A stretch of 64,000 nt of DNA from Pythium myriotylum (Eukaryota; Oomycota; Peronosporomycetes; Pythiales; Pythiaceae), in contig JALJCQ010000015.1 in assembly GCA_023091665.1 (NCBI GenBank), positions 930,001 to 994,000 on the forward strand, written 5' to 3'. This document shows, one piece after another, positions 29,664 to 39,743 of this stretch; the stretch's first letter is position 1, and each line of letters begins with the position of its first letter. The notes under the pieces are model-generated. The model was not told the DNA's origin and did not search any database. It was given only the letters and a program-made list of their open reading frames with translations. The position numbers were made by a program, and so were the translations under genes.

Positions 29664-32600
29664 ATGCCCAAGAAGACCGCCCAGCAGAAGAAGACCGCGC
29701 CGAACGGCCGCGCCTTCGACGAGGTGGACGACCGCATCACGATCCCCGTCGCCGCGCCCGTCGCAGCGTCCTCGTCCTCGGTGTTGCTCTCGGGAATCGA
29801 CAAATACCGGAACCTCAAAGGCCGCTCGAGCACGACGCCAGCTACCTCGCCAGCGTCGCTAGACAAGGCCGCCTCTGTCCACGCGACCTTCAAGAGCGGC
29901 ATGGTTGCAGCGGTGCGGGCTTCGGCGGCCGCGCCCGCGGCAGCCGTGAAGGAGCCGCCGCTCGAGCGCGCGCAGCGACTCGTCGAGCTCAAGCAGTACG
30001 CGGCCGCGCTGCCGTTCTTCTCGGAGGCTCTCCACTCGCCGTCCGCCTCTGCACAGACCAAGCTCACGCTCTTTTTCCAGCGCGGCACGTGTGCGCTCAG
30101 TGCGCGGCGGTACAAGCAGGCGGTCGAGGACTTCACGTACGTTATTGAGCTGACGCCCAGCAACGCGCTTCTGTTGGCACGACGCGCCAAGGCGTTTGCT
30201 GCACTCGGACAGCACGATGCCGCCCTCAAGGATTACAGCGCTGCGATCGTCATGACCCCGCCCACACAGGCGGAGCTCCGAACGCTGCTTCTAGCAAGGG
30301 CGGCCGTGCTGGCCCAGATGGGGAGCATTAGCCTCGCGCTTGATGACTTGAATGTCGCGCAGACGCAGACTCACGGTGGCGAGCGAGATCCGGCGCTCTT
30401 TTACCAGCGTGCACAGTTGCGAGTCAAGTGCCAGCAGCCACGCCTCGCAGTCGAGGATCTCGACAAGTTCATGGAGCTCCAGGAGGATTGGACCTCAGCA
30501 ACCGCAGCAAACGACGATCCCGATGCATGTGCTCCACCGACCACGAGTGAAGAGGAGAACGAGGAAGGAAGACGGCTGGTCGATGTGAGAATGGAGCGCG
30601 CGGCGCTGCTTTTGCAGCTAGCCAAAGAGGCCGACGAGATCCGCCGCAAAGATGCAGCTATCCTTGCAGTTGAACAGGGCGAGCAACAACCACTATTGAG
30701 CGACTTGCCACGCGATTACCAGACGTCTGTTGCCACGACAACTACTGCGAGAAGGAAACGCCAGCTGAAATCAGACACCGCGGCAACATCGAATGCACCG
30801 AAGTCAGTCGATAAGAAGACCCACCACAAAAAGGTTTACGATGTACTGGGATATCAGGGAGCCGACGCCATCGCACTTGTTGAGCGAGCAGTGGATGACT
30901 ACACGCAAATTCTCGTATCGGATCCGGCCCACGCTGAAGCGCTGAGGCTTCGCGGGGAGTCGATGGTGAAGATTGGACGGCCGCAGGACGCGTTGCATGA
31001 CTTTGATGCAGCACTTGCGCTGGATAAGGCGGACTATCAAGTCCATATCGCTCGTGCGAAACTCTTGTTCTCGCTCGAAGAGACGGACCAAGCGATCGAA
31101 GAGATGACAAATATGCTGCAACAAACGGGTTTCTTCGTCGACGCACTGTTTCTTCGCGCAGAAATGTATGAGGCAATCGGCGAGCACGAAAAGGCGAAGA
31201 ACGATTACGCCTCGATCGTCAATGTTGAATTCGACGCAAGAAATGTTGGGGATCAAGTTGGAGGAAGCAATAGTGAGGGAATCAGCATTTCCGTTCGGAC
31301 AGACCAAAAGAAAAATTCTACAACTACACTGCCGGGGTCGAGTGGAAAGGTCACGAGTGAGTACAGTATTCAAGCGCTTCTCCTACGTGCGCGACTGTGT
31401 CAGGAAATGAACGATTTCGACGGAGCAGCTGCCGATTATAATCGTATTCTGGAGAGCGTCCCGAACCACCTGGAGGCTCAGTACGAGTCCCAAGAAAACG
31501 AAGAGAAGCGAATCGAGTTTATCAAGCAGCGCGAACTGAACGCACTCGCCTGGCTAGAAGAAATGCAACTGGAAGAGGAGAAGCGAGTGGGTGGAACTGG
31601 CAATTCTGGCGTGCCTGCCTCCGCTTCGAGCGGGGTGAGTAAAGCGAAGAAGAAGAAGAAGGCGAAGAAAAAGAAGAGTGGTGCAGGTGGTACAACACCA
31701 GCAAATGGAGAGAATCTAGAGTTGGATTCAGATGCACAAATGTTAGCTGCAGCAGGGGAAGAAGGTGAGAGTGAAGTACACGCAGAGCCTGCCGAAGGCT
31801 CAGACGCATCAGAAGTGATAGCTGAAACGCTTCCAGTACATCGAATAGAGCAAGACGAAGCAGATATGGCGCAGCAACAATCATCTCCAACTAACTCTCC
31901 ACGGCGGCGGCAAGAGAATAGTCCCAAGGTGAACGGAGGGAATTCCCCTTTGTCAAAGAAGTCGTCATTCTCCTCTGTCTCAATTGTCGTTACGCGCGAC
32001 GAGGCCTGTGAAAGCATGTGGGAGGATCATCCCGACGAGTTAGAGTTGTCCATGCAACTGAGAGAACGACGAAAGAGTCCATTATCGACCGACTTCTACC
32101 CACTCCGTATCCACGATGAAGATGACTCTGTCGACCAAAAGACGAGCAAGACTGATGACGACGAGCTGCGAATACCTCGCTCGAACACGATGACAGACGA
32201 AGACGAGGAACCGGATGTTGAAGAACCCACTCCAATGGAAGTCGTCCCACTTCCTGAGGAAGAGAAGGTCGAGGATCCTGGTATCGGTTCACAAGACGAG
32301 ACTGCTAGCGGGGGTGATGAGGAGGTGGCCCTCAACAAATCGACTACATCCAGTCACGTTGCCATTCGCGAGCGACTGGTCGACGAGAAATACTTAAAGA
32401 AGCGGCAGAAGCAGCTTGATAAATTACGTGTCCAACTGCTGGAGGCTTGTGAAGCCAGAGATCGAGCAGTTATTGAGGAGATCGTTGCTCGTGTTGAGCG
32501 CAAGCAAATGAATGACTCTCTGGAGGAGGAGTTGGCCAACGCCACGCGTGTACTGCAAGATATAGACGCCGAAGCCCGGAGAATAGAGGAAGAGAGACAA

Positions 32601-35111
32601 AAACAAGAGAGGTATCGACAGCAAGAACTTGAACGTGAGCGAAGACGAAAGGTGGAAGATGAAGAGCAGCGAAGAAAAATAGAAGAGCAGGCGCGAGCGG
32701 CGAAGGCGACACCTGACAAAATGCCACCACCGTCGAAGACGAATTCTTTTGAGTCTGCTGAGGTAACGAGTAGCGATGAAAAATCTGGCGGAATCAGCGT
32801 TCAGAAACCTCCTACGCCATCTCTCGTGATTCGTCCGATTGCGTATGGTCACGCCCTTCAAATGGCAGAGCAACATCAGCAACAGCTCCTCCAGTACCAA
32901 CGACTTCTGCAAGAGAAGGACTCGGAGATAGCTTATCTGCGGAGCCTTGTTGCCCAGTCCTCGTCTCCTTCCGTTGTTGTCGATGCTGAAGAGGTTGTTG
33001 TCGCTGGCGGTGAGGCGATCGCGAAACTTCTAGAGCGAGGCGGCAGTGTTGCAAGATCCCCGGCGGCGCGACGCCTTGATAATTTAGTCGAGTGGATGAG
33101 CCCAAGTGCTGAGGCTGATGAGGCACGTTTTCGAATCCTGACGTTTGTGCGAAGGGTATTGGAGCGACACTGGTCCAGCTCGATGAGCTTGGGTCTCAAC
33201 ATGCCACCGCCGCCACTGTTGTTCGTTGCTACGGGATCGTTTCCGATGAAAACGTACCTCCCGACAGCAGATCTCGACGTGACGCTATTTCTCCCGAAGG
33301 AACTGGAACCCACATGGCACTTCACTGTGCTCAATGCACTGTGCATGGCTGGAAGTGGAAGTAGCGAAGACGGATCCACTGCTGGAGTCGGGCCTGGTGG
33401 ACTGATCACTAGCTCTCCTGATGGGAAGACAACTCCATCTTCGTCAACTACAGGGTCGCCCACTATTTCTTCTCACACAGTGCGGAATGTGACAGTGATC
33501 AATGCCGAGGTCCGCGTTGTCAAGTGCACGATCGACAATATTTCGGTGGATTTGACGGCCAATCGCGTAGGAGCGTTGGGTGCACTCCTTTTGCTCGACG
33601 CGATGGATCAGCGTGTGGGCCACGATCACTTGTTGAAGCGCAGCGTGATTTTGATCAAGTCTTGGTGCTTTTACGAAAGCGGAGCGTACGCAAGCAGTGC
33701 GGCAGTGAGTACTAACAGCGCGGCAGGAGCTCAGGGTGGAGCAACAACGAGTGTTCTTGGTGCAAGTAATGGTGCTTTGTCGACTTACGCCATTAACACC
33801 ATCGTCATGTCTCTCTTCAATCAGTACGGTACAAGCATCACACATCCGCTTCATGCGTTGTTGCTATTCCTTGACCGAATGGCTGAGTTCCCGTGGCACG
33901 AGAGTGCGTTGACGCTATTTGGGGCCGTTCCTTTGGCGATGTTGGCTACGACTGGCTCGCTTGCTGCCGCCTTGCAGAAGCTACAGAAAAATACTCGAGG
34001 CCGAAGCCACGGATCTGATGCTGATGCAAAATCCTCCCCGCGAACCCACATGGCTATGATGTCACTTGAAGATGTGGAACAGATTCGGCGGCATGTACAC
34101 GAGCAGTTTGGAGCACTCGACCCATCTTTCATGCCACCATCAACGGCGGGCGCACCGACTCCAACTCCCACTGGCAGTGTCTCGACAACACCAGTTAACT
34201 CAGGAGGAAGTGCGAGTACAGCCTTCAAACTACCGGCGTTCCCGATTCGTGCGTGCAACGTTGTTGATCCGCTCGACGATCAAAACAATCTCGCGCGAAG
34301 CGTCTCCCTCGAGTTGTTTCCTTCAATGAAGCGTGCATTTTGGCTAGGGCGAAATCGGCTTGCCAAGCTCCTAAGTGTCTCACCCGTGACTGAAGACAGT
34401 GTGGACGATTTCTTCTCAACGTGTTGGAAGACCTACGGACGCGGCGACGGTTGGCGACCTGATTTGCTTGTGCATCCCCGCCAGACTTGGCATTCACGAG
34501 CGTCGTCGTCAACGAGTAAGGATACCTACGATCTCAAGTGGCAAACCCTATTGCCCGAGTTCTTGCTAGCACCCACTCCAATGGGTCCAATTGCTGCGTA
34601 TGCAGGTGAGCCCCATCATCCTTACGTACAGTTTCCTCAGCCGCATCTCCACCACCACAACCGACACCATCACACACACCACTACCAGCAGCCACACGTT
34701 GGGGGAAATGGGGTGATGGGAAATGGAGCGGCATCGATGAACGGTCACATCCCACACCACTACCAGCAAGGTCATAATCACAGTAGCCCAGGACATTTCC
34801 CGTCCCATCGGTCATCCGGCTCTAATCGGTATGAAGGCGGTGTGCGATCGTCTCCTCCAGGGGCACATACGTATAAATCTTCACCGCGTCGTGCGCAGTC
34901 CTTGCCTGGCTCCACGTCTGCGGCAGCTCAACTCGCGGCTGTTGCGGCAGTTGCATCTGCCTCTGTCCCCAATTCAAATGGACACGTCTATCCTGCGTCG
35001 ACAATCGGCGTATATGATCACCCGCAGGCTTCAAGGCAAGGATCCCATAAAGGACTGCGAAGGTACGACTCACCCACAACCGCAAAGCACTCGTCGCATG
35101 CGAGTCGATGA
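29664..35111 (+). CDS. large TPR-coiled coil-nucleotidyltransferase (non-canonical poly(A)/U polymerase-like) protein
   Basis: A single open frame of 1815 residues from the ATG at 29664 (MPKKT). Two TPR clusters lie at about 100-200 (ERAQRLVELKQYAAAL, RGTCALSARRYKQAVEDFTYVI) and about 400-610. A Lys-rich tract and acidic disordered regions follow, then a long Glu/Arg coiled coil at about 900-1020. A polymerase-beta-type nucleotidyltransferase domain starts near 1190, with VATGSFPMKTYLPTADLDV giving the GS and DxD metal-binding residues. A third acidic position falls in the VDLTAN strand, and the central PAP domain follows (LIKSWCFYESGAYASS, LSTYAINTIVM). The His-rich C terminus (about 34640-34780) is disordered. 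TUTase/PAP enzymes add A or U to RNA 3' ends; the TPRs suggest a scaffold in RNA decay. The NTase part is close to plant/oomycete PAP/OAS1 proteins. Confidence 0.85.
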   Translation: MPKKTAQQKKTAPNGRAFDEVDDRITIPVAAPVAASSSSVLLSGIDKYRNLKGRSSTTPATSPASLDKAASVHATFKSGMVAAVRASAAAPAAAVKEPPLERAQRLVELKQYAAALPFFSEALHSPSASAQTKLTLFFQRGTCALSARRYKQAVEDFTYVIELTPSNALLLARRAKAFAALGQHDAALKDYSAAIVMTPPTQAELRTLLLARAAVLAQMGSISLALDDLNVAQTQTHGGERDPALFYQRAQLRVKCQQPRLAVEDLDKFMELQEDWTSATAANDDPDACAPPTTSEEENEEGRRLVDVRMERAALLLQLAKEADEIRRKDAAILAVEQGEQQPLLSDLPRDYQTSVATTTTARRKRQLKSDTAATSNAPKSVDKKTHHKKVYDVLGYQGADAIALVERAVDDYTQILVSDPAHAEALRLRGESMVKIGRPQDALHDFDAALALDKADYQVHIARAKLLFSLEETDQAIEEMTNMLQQTGFFVDALFLRAEMYEAIGEHEKAKNDYASIVNVEFDARNVGDQVGGSNSEGISISVRTDQKKNSTTTLPGSSGKVTSEYSIQALLLRARLCQEMNDFDGAAADYNRILESVPNHLEAQYESQENEEKRIEFIKQRELNALAWLEEMQLEEEKRVGGTGNSGVPASASSGVSKAKKKKKAKKKKSGAGGTTPANGENLELDSDAQMLAAAGEEGESEVHAEPAEGSDASEVIAETLPVHRIEQDEADMAQQQSSPTNSPRRRQENSPKVNGGNSPLSKKSSFSSVSIVVTRDEACESMWEDHPDELELSMQLRERRKSPLSTDFYPLRIHDEDDSVDQKTSKTDDDELRIPRSNTMTDEDEEPDVEEPTPMEVVPLPEEEKVEDPGIGSQDETASGGDEEVALNKSTTSSHVAIRERLVDEKYLKKRQKQLDKLRVQLLEACEARDRAVIEEIVARVERKQMNDSLEEELANATRVLQDIDAEARRIEEERQKQERYRQQELERERRRKVEDEEQRRKIEEQARAAKATPDKMPPPSKTNSFESAEVTSSDEKSGGISVQKPPTPSLVIRPIAYGHALQMAEQHQQQLLQYQRLLQEKDSEIAYLRSLVAQSSSPSVVVDAEEVVVAGGEAIAKLLERGGSVARSPAARRLDNLVEWMSPSAEADEARFRILTFVRRVLERHWSSSMSLGLNMPPPPLLFVATGSFPMKTYLPTADLDVTLFLPKELEPTWHFTVLNALCMAGSGSSEDGSTAGVGPGGLITSSPDGKTTPSSSTTGSPTISSHTVRNVTVINAEVRVVKCTIDNISVDLTANRVGALGALLLLDAMDQRVGHDHLLKRSVILIKSWCFYESGAYASSAAVSTNSAAGAQGGATTSVLGASNGALSTYAINTIVMSLFNQYGTSITHPLHALLLFLDRMAEFPWHESALTLFGAVPLAMLATTGSLAAALQKLQKNTRGRSHGSDADAKSSPRTHMAMMSLEDVEQIRRHVHEQFGALDPSFMPPSTAGAPTPTPTGSVSTTPVNSGGSASTAFKLPAFPIRACNVVDPLDDQNNLARSVSLELFPSMKRAFWLGRNRLAKLLSVSPVTEDSVDDFFSTCWKTYGRGDGWRPDLLVHPRQTWHSRASSSTSKDTYDLKWQTLLPEFLLAPTPMGPIAAYAGEPHHPYVQFPQPHLHHHNRHHHTHHYQQPHVGGNGVMGNGAASMNGHIPHHYQQGHNHSSPGHFPSHRSSGSNRYEGGVRSSPPGAHTYKSSPRRAQSLPGSTSAAAQLAAVAAVASASVPNSNGHVYPASTIGVYDHPQASRQGSHKGLRRYDSPTTAKHSSHASR

Positions 35112-35296
35112 CGGTGAGCTGTCTATGTGTGAATACAAGTTGGCCGAGTTTGTCAAGTGTATCAACCCCCACGTTGTGACGTTCCCCGTCTTGAGCGATA
35201 GAGTGTCGTCGCGAAAAGAACAAACCTAAATGCGAAATTGCTACGGCTTACCCCATTCTGTGTTAACTCTACAGATCATCTTCGATTTTTTTCTCC

Positions 35297-37999
35297 CTAC
35301 GCTATCGGTGCTCCCACTATCGTTAAACTGTCATCGACCTCGTCATCACTGGCTTCTATCGCCAGCGCGAAGTTTTCCCAGTCGGTCATCCGATCAGTCG
35401 GCATCATGTCTTCATCGACCGGTGTTATCGTCTGTCTTGAGTTGAATGGCTTGATTTCTTCACACGGGTACGAGGCCGACGGAACCCGCAATCGCTGGGC
35501 AAGTTTGCGACACGGACAGTTGCCTGATCCCGACAACATCTCGGTCGGGTCGACAGGAACGTTGCTTAACCGTCGCCTCTTGCCGCGTTTTGATCGAAAT
35601 TGTGATGACATCGATGAACATCCAAGGCCATGAGACACTAGGAACGATGGTCGAAGAAGGACAAGAAGACCCCGTGAGTCCACTTGCGATGTTGGCAGTG
35701 AGGAGCATGACGATAGCGATGCCCAAGACCCTTTCGAAGACAAGTTCCTCTTGTGCCCACGCCAACTTCTCGCGAGTGCGTCGTCACTGGCACCGTTAGC
35801 GTGAATCATTGACATATCAAAGTAGTATGCCTCCTTCGAGCTCGTTTCGAATGGCCTGGCGTGGGTAGCGTGATGAATGACTGAGGCGTCGAGCAGCAAG
35901 TTTCCTAACCGCAGTGCCTCGCTCCCGTCGTCCGTGTATCCACTTGTGACCAGCATTTCGGCCACATGGGCACCATGCACAATCTCTTTCTGGTGATCCG
36001 AATCTGTATGAAAGGCTGTGAGCAACTTGTGGGCTGCTAGTTTCGTGTACAATCGCTGAGCAAACATGGATCCCACTTCTTCTTGGAGTGATTCGAGGAT
36101 ACCGACGACGTGATCTGCGGTCGGTCGCAGTCGCGGATCTTCGTGCCATGCATTTCGAAGAAGTTCGCGCAGCGTTGGCGGGACTTCATCTCCTACAGGA
36201 GGACGCGCACCTGCAAGAACCATCTCGAAGGCTTTGAGGTGGTTATCACCCGCTTGAGGGTACTTCAACTTTCCCGGGTAAAGAATGTCCCACATGGTGA
36301 CCGCCAAGGCGTAGACGTCGACAGCTTCGCCGTAACAGGCATGACCAGCATGACCCAGCAGCAACTCCGGTGCCATGTACTCAACTGTGCCTTTAATGGT
36401 CATGACGTTGCCTGGAGCTTGAATGCGAGATTGTCGAGGTGGCGTCTGCTGCCAGTCACCAGTTGATGACGGTAGCGCCGACGGTGACAGCGAGTCGAGC
36501 TCCGATAGATCCATGCGGAGCGTTGATGATAGCTGCTGCTCGCGGGTCGGTTTCTTCCGCGCTGTGAGCTCGCTTTCGTTAGGGTCGAAACACAGTGGCC
36601 TCAAGGGGACGCTTCGCGAGTCCCCGAAGTCTGTGAGCTTGACGGTGTTGTTAGAGTCAACTAGGAAGCTGGTCGGCTTGATATCGCGGTGAAGAAATGC
36701 TGGCGTGAAGCTGTGTAAGTATGCGACGGCGCGCGCGGCGTCCAGCATGTATGCAATGTTGATAAGGAGCTGCTGCCGCCGAGACGATCGGCCGACACGC
36801 GAGTGCTTTCGAGCTTTCGCAATTGCCACGTCCGCTAGAGTCCCAGAGCACAGCTCTGAAAGCAAGCAGATTGTGGGAGGGCGCACGCAAAGACCGACAA
36901 ACTGGACGATATTGGGGTGGTGGAGAGCCCCGCATAATGCTGCTTGTTGCGAAAACTGTGCAATGGTCTCTTCGTCGAGCTGCGGAGGAGTGTATACCTT
37001 AGCGGCCACGTCCCGTGCGCCTCGCAGGACACCACGATAGACGATGGCGTCGCGACTGCAGCGACCAATCGCATGTTGGAGCTCCAGGTAAGCAAAGTCG
37101 ATGACGTATTTGCGATGCATCTCGACGAGAACGTGCGAGCCACTGGCCGAGATGCACTCGAGAGCGAAGACATTGCGGCCAACCGATGAAGCTGAACAAG
37201 ATAGGTTCTGTTGAAGCGCAACCGCACGCTGACCAAGTCGTCTCCAGTACTCCGTATCTGCATGAAGGACGCGCCAGATCACAAGGGGACTCAGCGAGCC
37301 CCATACGAGGTTCGCATATGTGAGTAGAAAGCCACATTGGATGTTCTGCTGATAGAACATGGCGTTGTATCCGAACAGCAGCGCATAGTACACGAATGCG
37401 TAAAGGCAGAACTCACGCAGGGCTTGCTTACTCGCGCGACAAGGTGGTTTGATGAAGACGCCGACATACAGAAGCAACAGGATACCACGCGACGTGGTGA
37501 GAACGAGGTAGAAAACTTGCTTGTGAACTGAGTAGTGGACGAGCAAGGCGACGATTGGGATCGTGTAGGTGGCCAACACAAGCGTTATCAACACGGATCG
37601 CTGGAGAGCCTGGATCGAGACACTTGACTGAAGTATGAAGATGATGACACTGAGCAACACGAACTGCCGTCCCGAGTAGAAGATCTCGGTTGCAACTTTG
37701 GAAATGTTTGATGCAAAGAGGTCGGTAGCGAAGGCAATCGAGATGTAGACGACATAAACGAACGTTGCAGCACCAAGAACAACGAGTAGCGGCTCAAATG
37801 CTGGAAGGATGACCTTACGCGCAGCAGCTTGGTCTCCCGAGAACGCACTTCGGCGGTTGGCACGGAGATAGAGGATGAGCGTGCACGACAACAGACACAT
37901 AACACCATAACCCAGGAGCAAGAATAGCAGCAGCATTCGTAGTCGTGACCGAAGGAACTGCTGGCTTGGGGAGCCATCGTCGTCGGTGCCATGCGGCAT
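35297..37999 (-). CDS. seven-span membrane protein kinase (TKL-like)
   Basis: 900 residues in one exon from the ATG at 37999. Seven hydrophobic segments lie at about 22-45, 69-91, 111-129, 135-156, 162-183, 197-215 and 223-242. A cytoplasmic kinase domain follows: a glycine-loop equivalent near 311-323 (IGRCSRDAIVYRG, poor in Gly), the catalytic Lys at about 334 (VAAKVY), HRDIKPTSFL at 437-446 and DFG at 457-459. An activation segment with a Ser/Pro-rich insert runs to GTVEYMAPELL. The order fits the TKL group common in oomycetes. A Ser-rich tail of about 200 residues ends the protein. The upstream frame is open to 38368 and includes another hydrophobic stretch, so a longer form with an eighth span cannot be excluded. 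Seven spans joined to a kinase suggest a receptor. Confidence 0.85.
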   Translation of the reverse strand: MPHGTDDDGSPSQQFLRSRLRMLLLFLLLGYGVMCLLSCTLILYLRANRRSAFSGDQAAARKVILPAFEPLLVVLGAATFVYVVYISIAFATDLFASNISKVATEIFYSGRQFVLLSVIIFILQSSVSIQALQRSVLITLVLATYTIPIVALLVHYSVHKQVFYLVLTTSRGILLLLYVGVFIKPPCRASKQALREFCLYAFVYYALLFGYNAMFYQQNIQCGFLLTYANLVWGSLSPLVIWRVLHADTEYWRRLGQRAVALQQNLSCSASSVGRNVFALECISASGSHVLVEMHRKYVIDFAYLELQHAIGRCSRDAIVYRGVLRGARDVAAKVYTPPQLDEETIAQFSQQAALCGALHHPNIVQFVGLCVRPPTICLLSELCSGTLADVAIAKARKHSRVGRSSRRQQLLINIAYMLDAARAVAYLHSFTPAFLHRDIKPTSFLVDSNNTVKLTDFGDSRSVPLRPLCFDPNESELTARKKPTREQQLSSTLRMDLSELDSLSPSALPSSTGDWQQTPPRQSRIQAPGNVMTIKGTVEYMAPELLLGHAGHACYGEAVDVYALAVTMWDILYPGKLKYPQAGDNHLKAFEMVLAGARPPVGDEVPPTLRELLRNAWHEDPRLRPTADHVVGILESLQEEVGSMFAQRLYTKLAAHKLLTAFHTDSDHQKEIVHGAHVAEMLVTSGYTDDGSEALRLGNLLLDASVIHHATHARPFETSSKEAYYFDMSMIHANGASDDALARSWRGHKRNLSSKGSWASLSSCSSLPTSQVDSRGLLVLLRPSFLVSHGLGCSSMSSQFRSKRGKRRRLSNVPVDPTEMLSGSGNCPCRKLAQRLRVPSASYPCEEIKPFNSRQTITPVDEDMMPTDRMTDWENFALAIEASDDEVDDSLTIVGAPIA

Positions 38000-38807
38000 G
38001 GAGAATGGCACGCTCGTCAGGCTACAAGACACGAATGCCAGTTCTCGCGATGTCGTCAAAAGCAAGGAAGACGCGGTGATCACAAGACGAACACGAAAGA
38101 GTCGATGAGTAAGCGAGAATAGGGATGAGCTCGTGTCTCGTGTCCAGGCTTTCTGACGTTTCGGCTCTGGTTTGGCAGGAAGAGGCCGGTTCGTTCTCAG
38201 CTCGAACCGCCAGTCATCGTGCTTCGGTGATCTCAACAGCCGCGGTATGACCAACGCCGCACTTCCATGCCACCTGCACGCATGAAGAATGTGCACTACG
38301 CTCCGGCTCGGGTGGAACGATCTCCGAAATGTCTTGGAAGAAATCGATTGAATCGAGTGTTCGACCAATCACAGGTCGATATATATATCGGCCACCCTCG
38401 TTGAAGTTGACCAAGTCATCACGTGCGCGGTGCCGGAGGGAGCCAGCAATTATGGGATGGCCACTGGCGACTCTGGTTGCGTTGCAAGTCGTCGATGGAA
38501 CAAAGTCGAGTGGATTGGACTCATCGTACCAACAGATCACTTGGATACCTGCTGCTGCACACGCTCACAGCAACGCCGCTCTTATTAACGGCCCCGGAAA
38601 GAACTCGACTTGAATCGTGACCGATGAAAGGTGACCTTTATCTCAGATCCTGAAGTCCAGCCATGAAGAGCATCTCGTTGATGCCTCAACCAAATTGAGC
38701 CACGTACATGGCTCTTGAGCAGGCAACTTGTGTGAACGGCACAGGGAGATGAGGGGAAATGAATAGTTTGATCATTAGCACAAGACGAGGTTCTTCACAA
38801 AATGGTC
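38000..38807. other. intergenic
   Basis: Upstream region of the kinase gene, with a short TCGATATATATATCGG palindrome near 38378, and the 3' side of the next minus-strand gene. No gene seen. Confidence 0.5.
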
Positions 38808-39743
38808 CTACGATGGGTCGCTGCGGTTGGTAGTGGTGTTCACCTGCAGAGCGTGGGCTGTCGTTTGCACGTGCTGACCGTTCTGCAAGACGTCCACATT
38901 CAAGCTGACCACGAACGACAGCCCACTCGTGTTTGGGGCAGCAGACGAAGGCGTTGCGCTAGCTGTCGTCTGGAGCAAGTGCTGTACGTGGCGATCTTTC
39001 TTGTCGAGCTTCTCGAGCGCCTCTTTCAGTTGCGTCTCAAGAGCTGCAGACTTTACCTTCTCGGCCTCGTACAACGCTCGCCACTGCTTGCTCGACTTGC
39101 CTTCTTTCTTCTGCTGCACATCGGTGCCTGGCGCCTTGCGCTTCTTCAGCACAGGAACGTGTTGGGGCGCCGATGGCCACTGCAAGGTCGTCTTCGAGAC
39201 ATTCGACTCAGTTGGTTTGACGTCGCCGTTGGCTTCGTCCCGCGCCGCCTTCTCCGCCGCCGTCACGCGCGTGCGCAGCAGCGGCCGAGGCGCGCGCGCG
39301 GTGGGGCGCGCGTCCTGCTTCGCCTGCTGGGCTTCCCACTCGCTCTTGATTACCATCTCAACGGCTTCATCCTCCTCGTCCTCGTCTTCTTCTTCTTCTT
39401 CTTCCTCTTCTTCCTCCTCCTCGTCTTCCTCCTCCTGTTGGCCACGTGGCTCCTCTCGACCGACGCGCCGCAGCCCGTCGTCCCTCTGGGTCAACAGCTC
39501 GTGGCGCCGCAAATGCGCCGCCGCGCGCGCCGCCGGCTGGGCTTCTTGGAGCCGCTCGAGCGCCGCGACCTTTTGCTTGTAGCGCGCGAGCGGCACGGCG
39601 GCCTCGGCGCCCGGGAACGCGGCCAGGAACTCGGCGTGGAGCGCGCGCCAGACGTGCGGCGAGCGCGTCGGGTGGATGGCGCGCAGCAGCTGGTCGGCGA
39701 TCCACTCGGACTGCGCGGAGCTGATGTTCGGGCGTCGGCCCAT
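38808..39743 (-). CDS. acidic coiled-coil nuclear-type protein (paralogue 1)
   Basis: 311 residues from the ATG at 39743. The N-terminal 50 residues (SEWIADQLLRAIHP...VWRALHAEFLAAFPG...LARYKQKVAAL) form a small helical domain that recalls SANT/MADF folds. A long poly-Glu/Asp tract follows (about 39370-39430), then a basic region, a coiled coil and a C-terminal strand FVVSLNVDVLQNGQHVQTTAHA. The same N- and C-terminal blocks occur in the gene at 46117-46857, so the two are paralogues. Each lies next to a 14-3-3 gene. Function unknown; a DNA- or chromatin-binding role is only a guess from composition. Confidence 0.75.
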   Translation of the reverse strand: MGRRPNISSAQSEWIADQLLRAIHPTRSPHVWRALHAEFLAAFPGAEAAVPLARYKQKVAALERLQEAQPAARAAAHLRRHELLTQRDDGLRRVGREEPRGQQEEEDEEEEEEEEEEEEDEDEEDEAVEMVIKSEWEAQQAKQDARPTARAPRPLLRTRVTAAEKAARDEANGDVKPTESNVSKTTLQWPSAPQHVPVLKKRKAPGTDVQQKKEGKSSKQWRALYEAEKVKSAALETQLKEALEKLDKKDRHVQHLLQTTASATPSSAAPNTSGLSFVVSLNVDVLQNGQHVQTTAHALQVNTTTNRSDPS

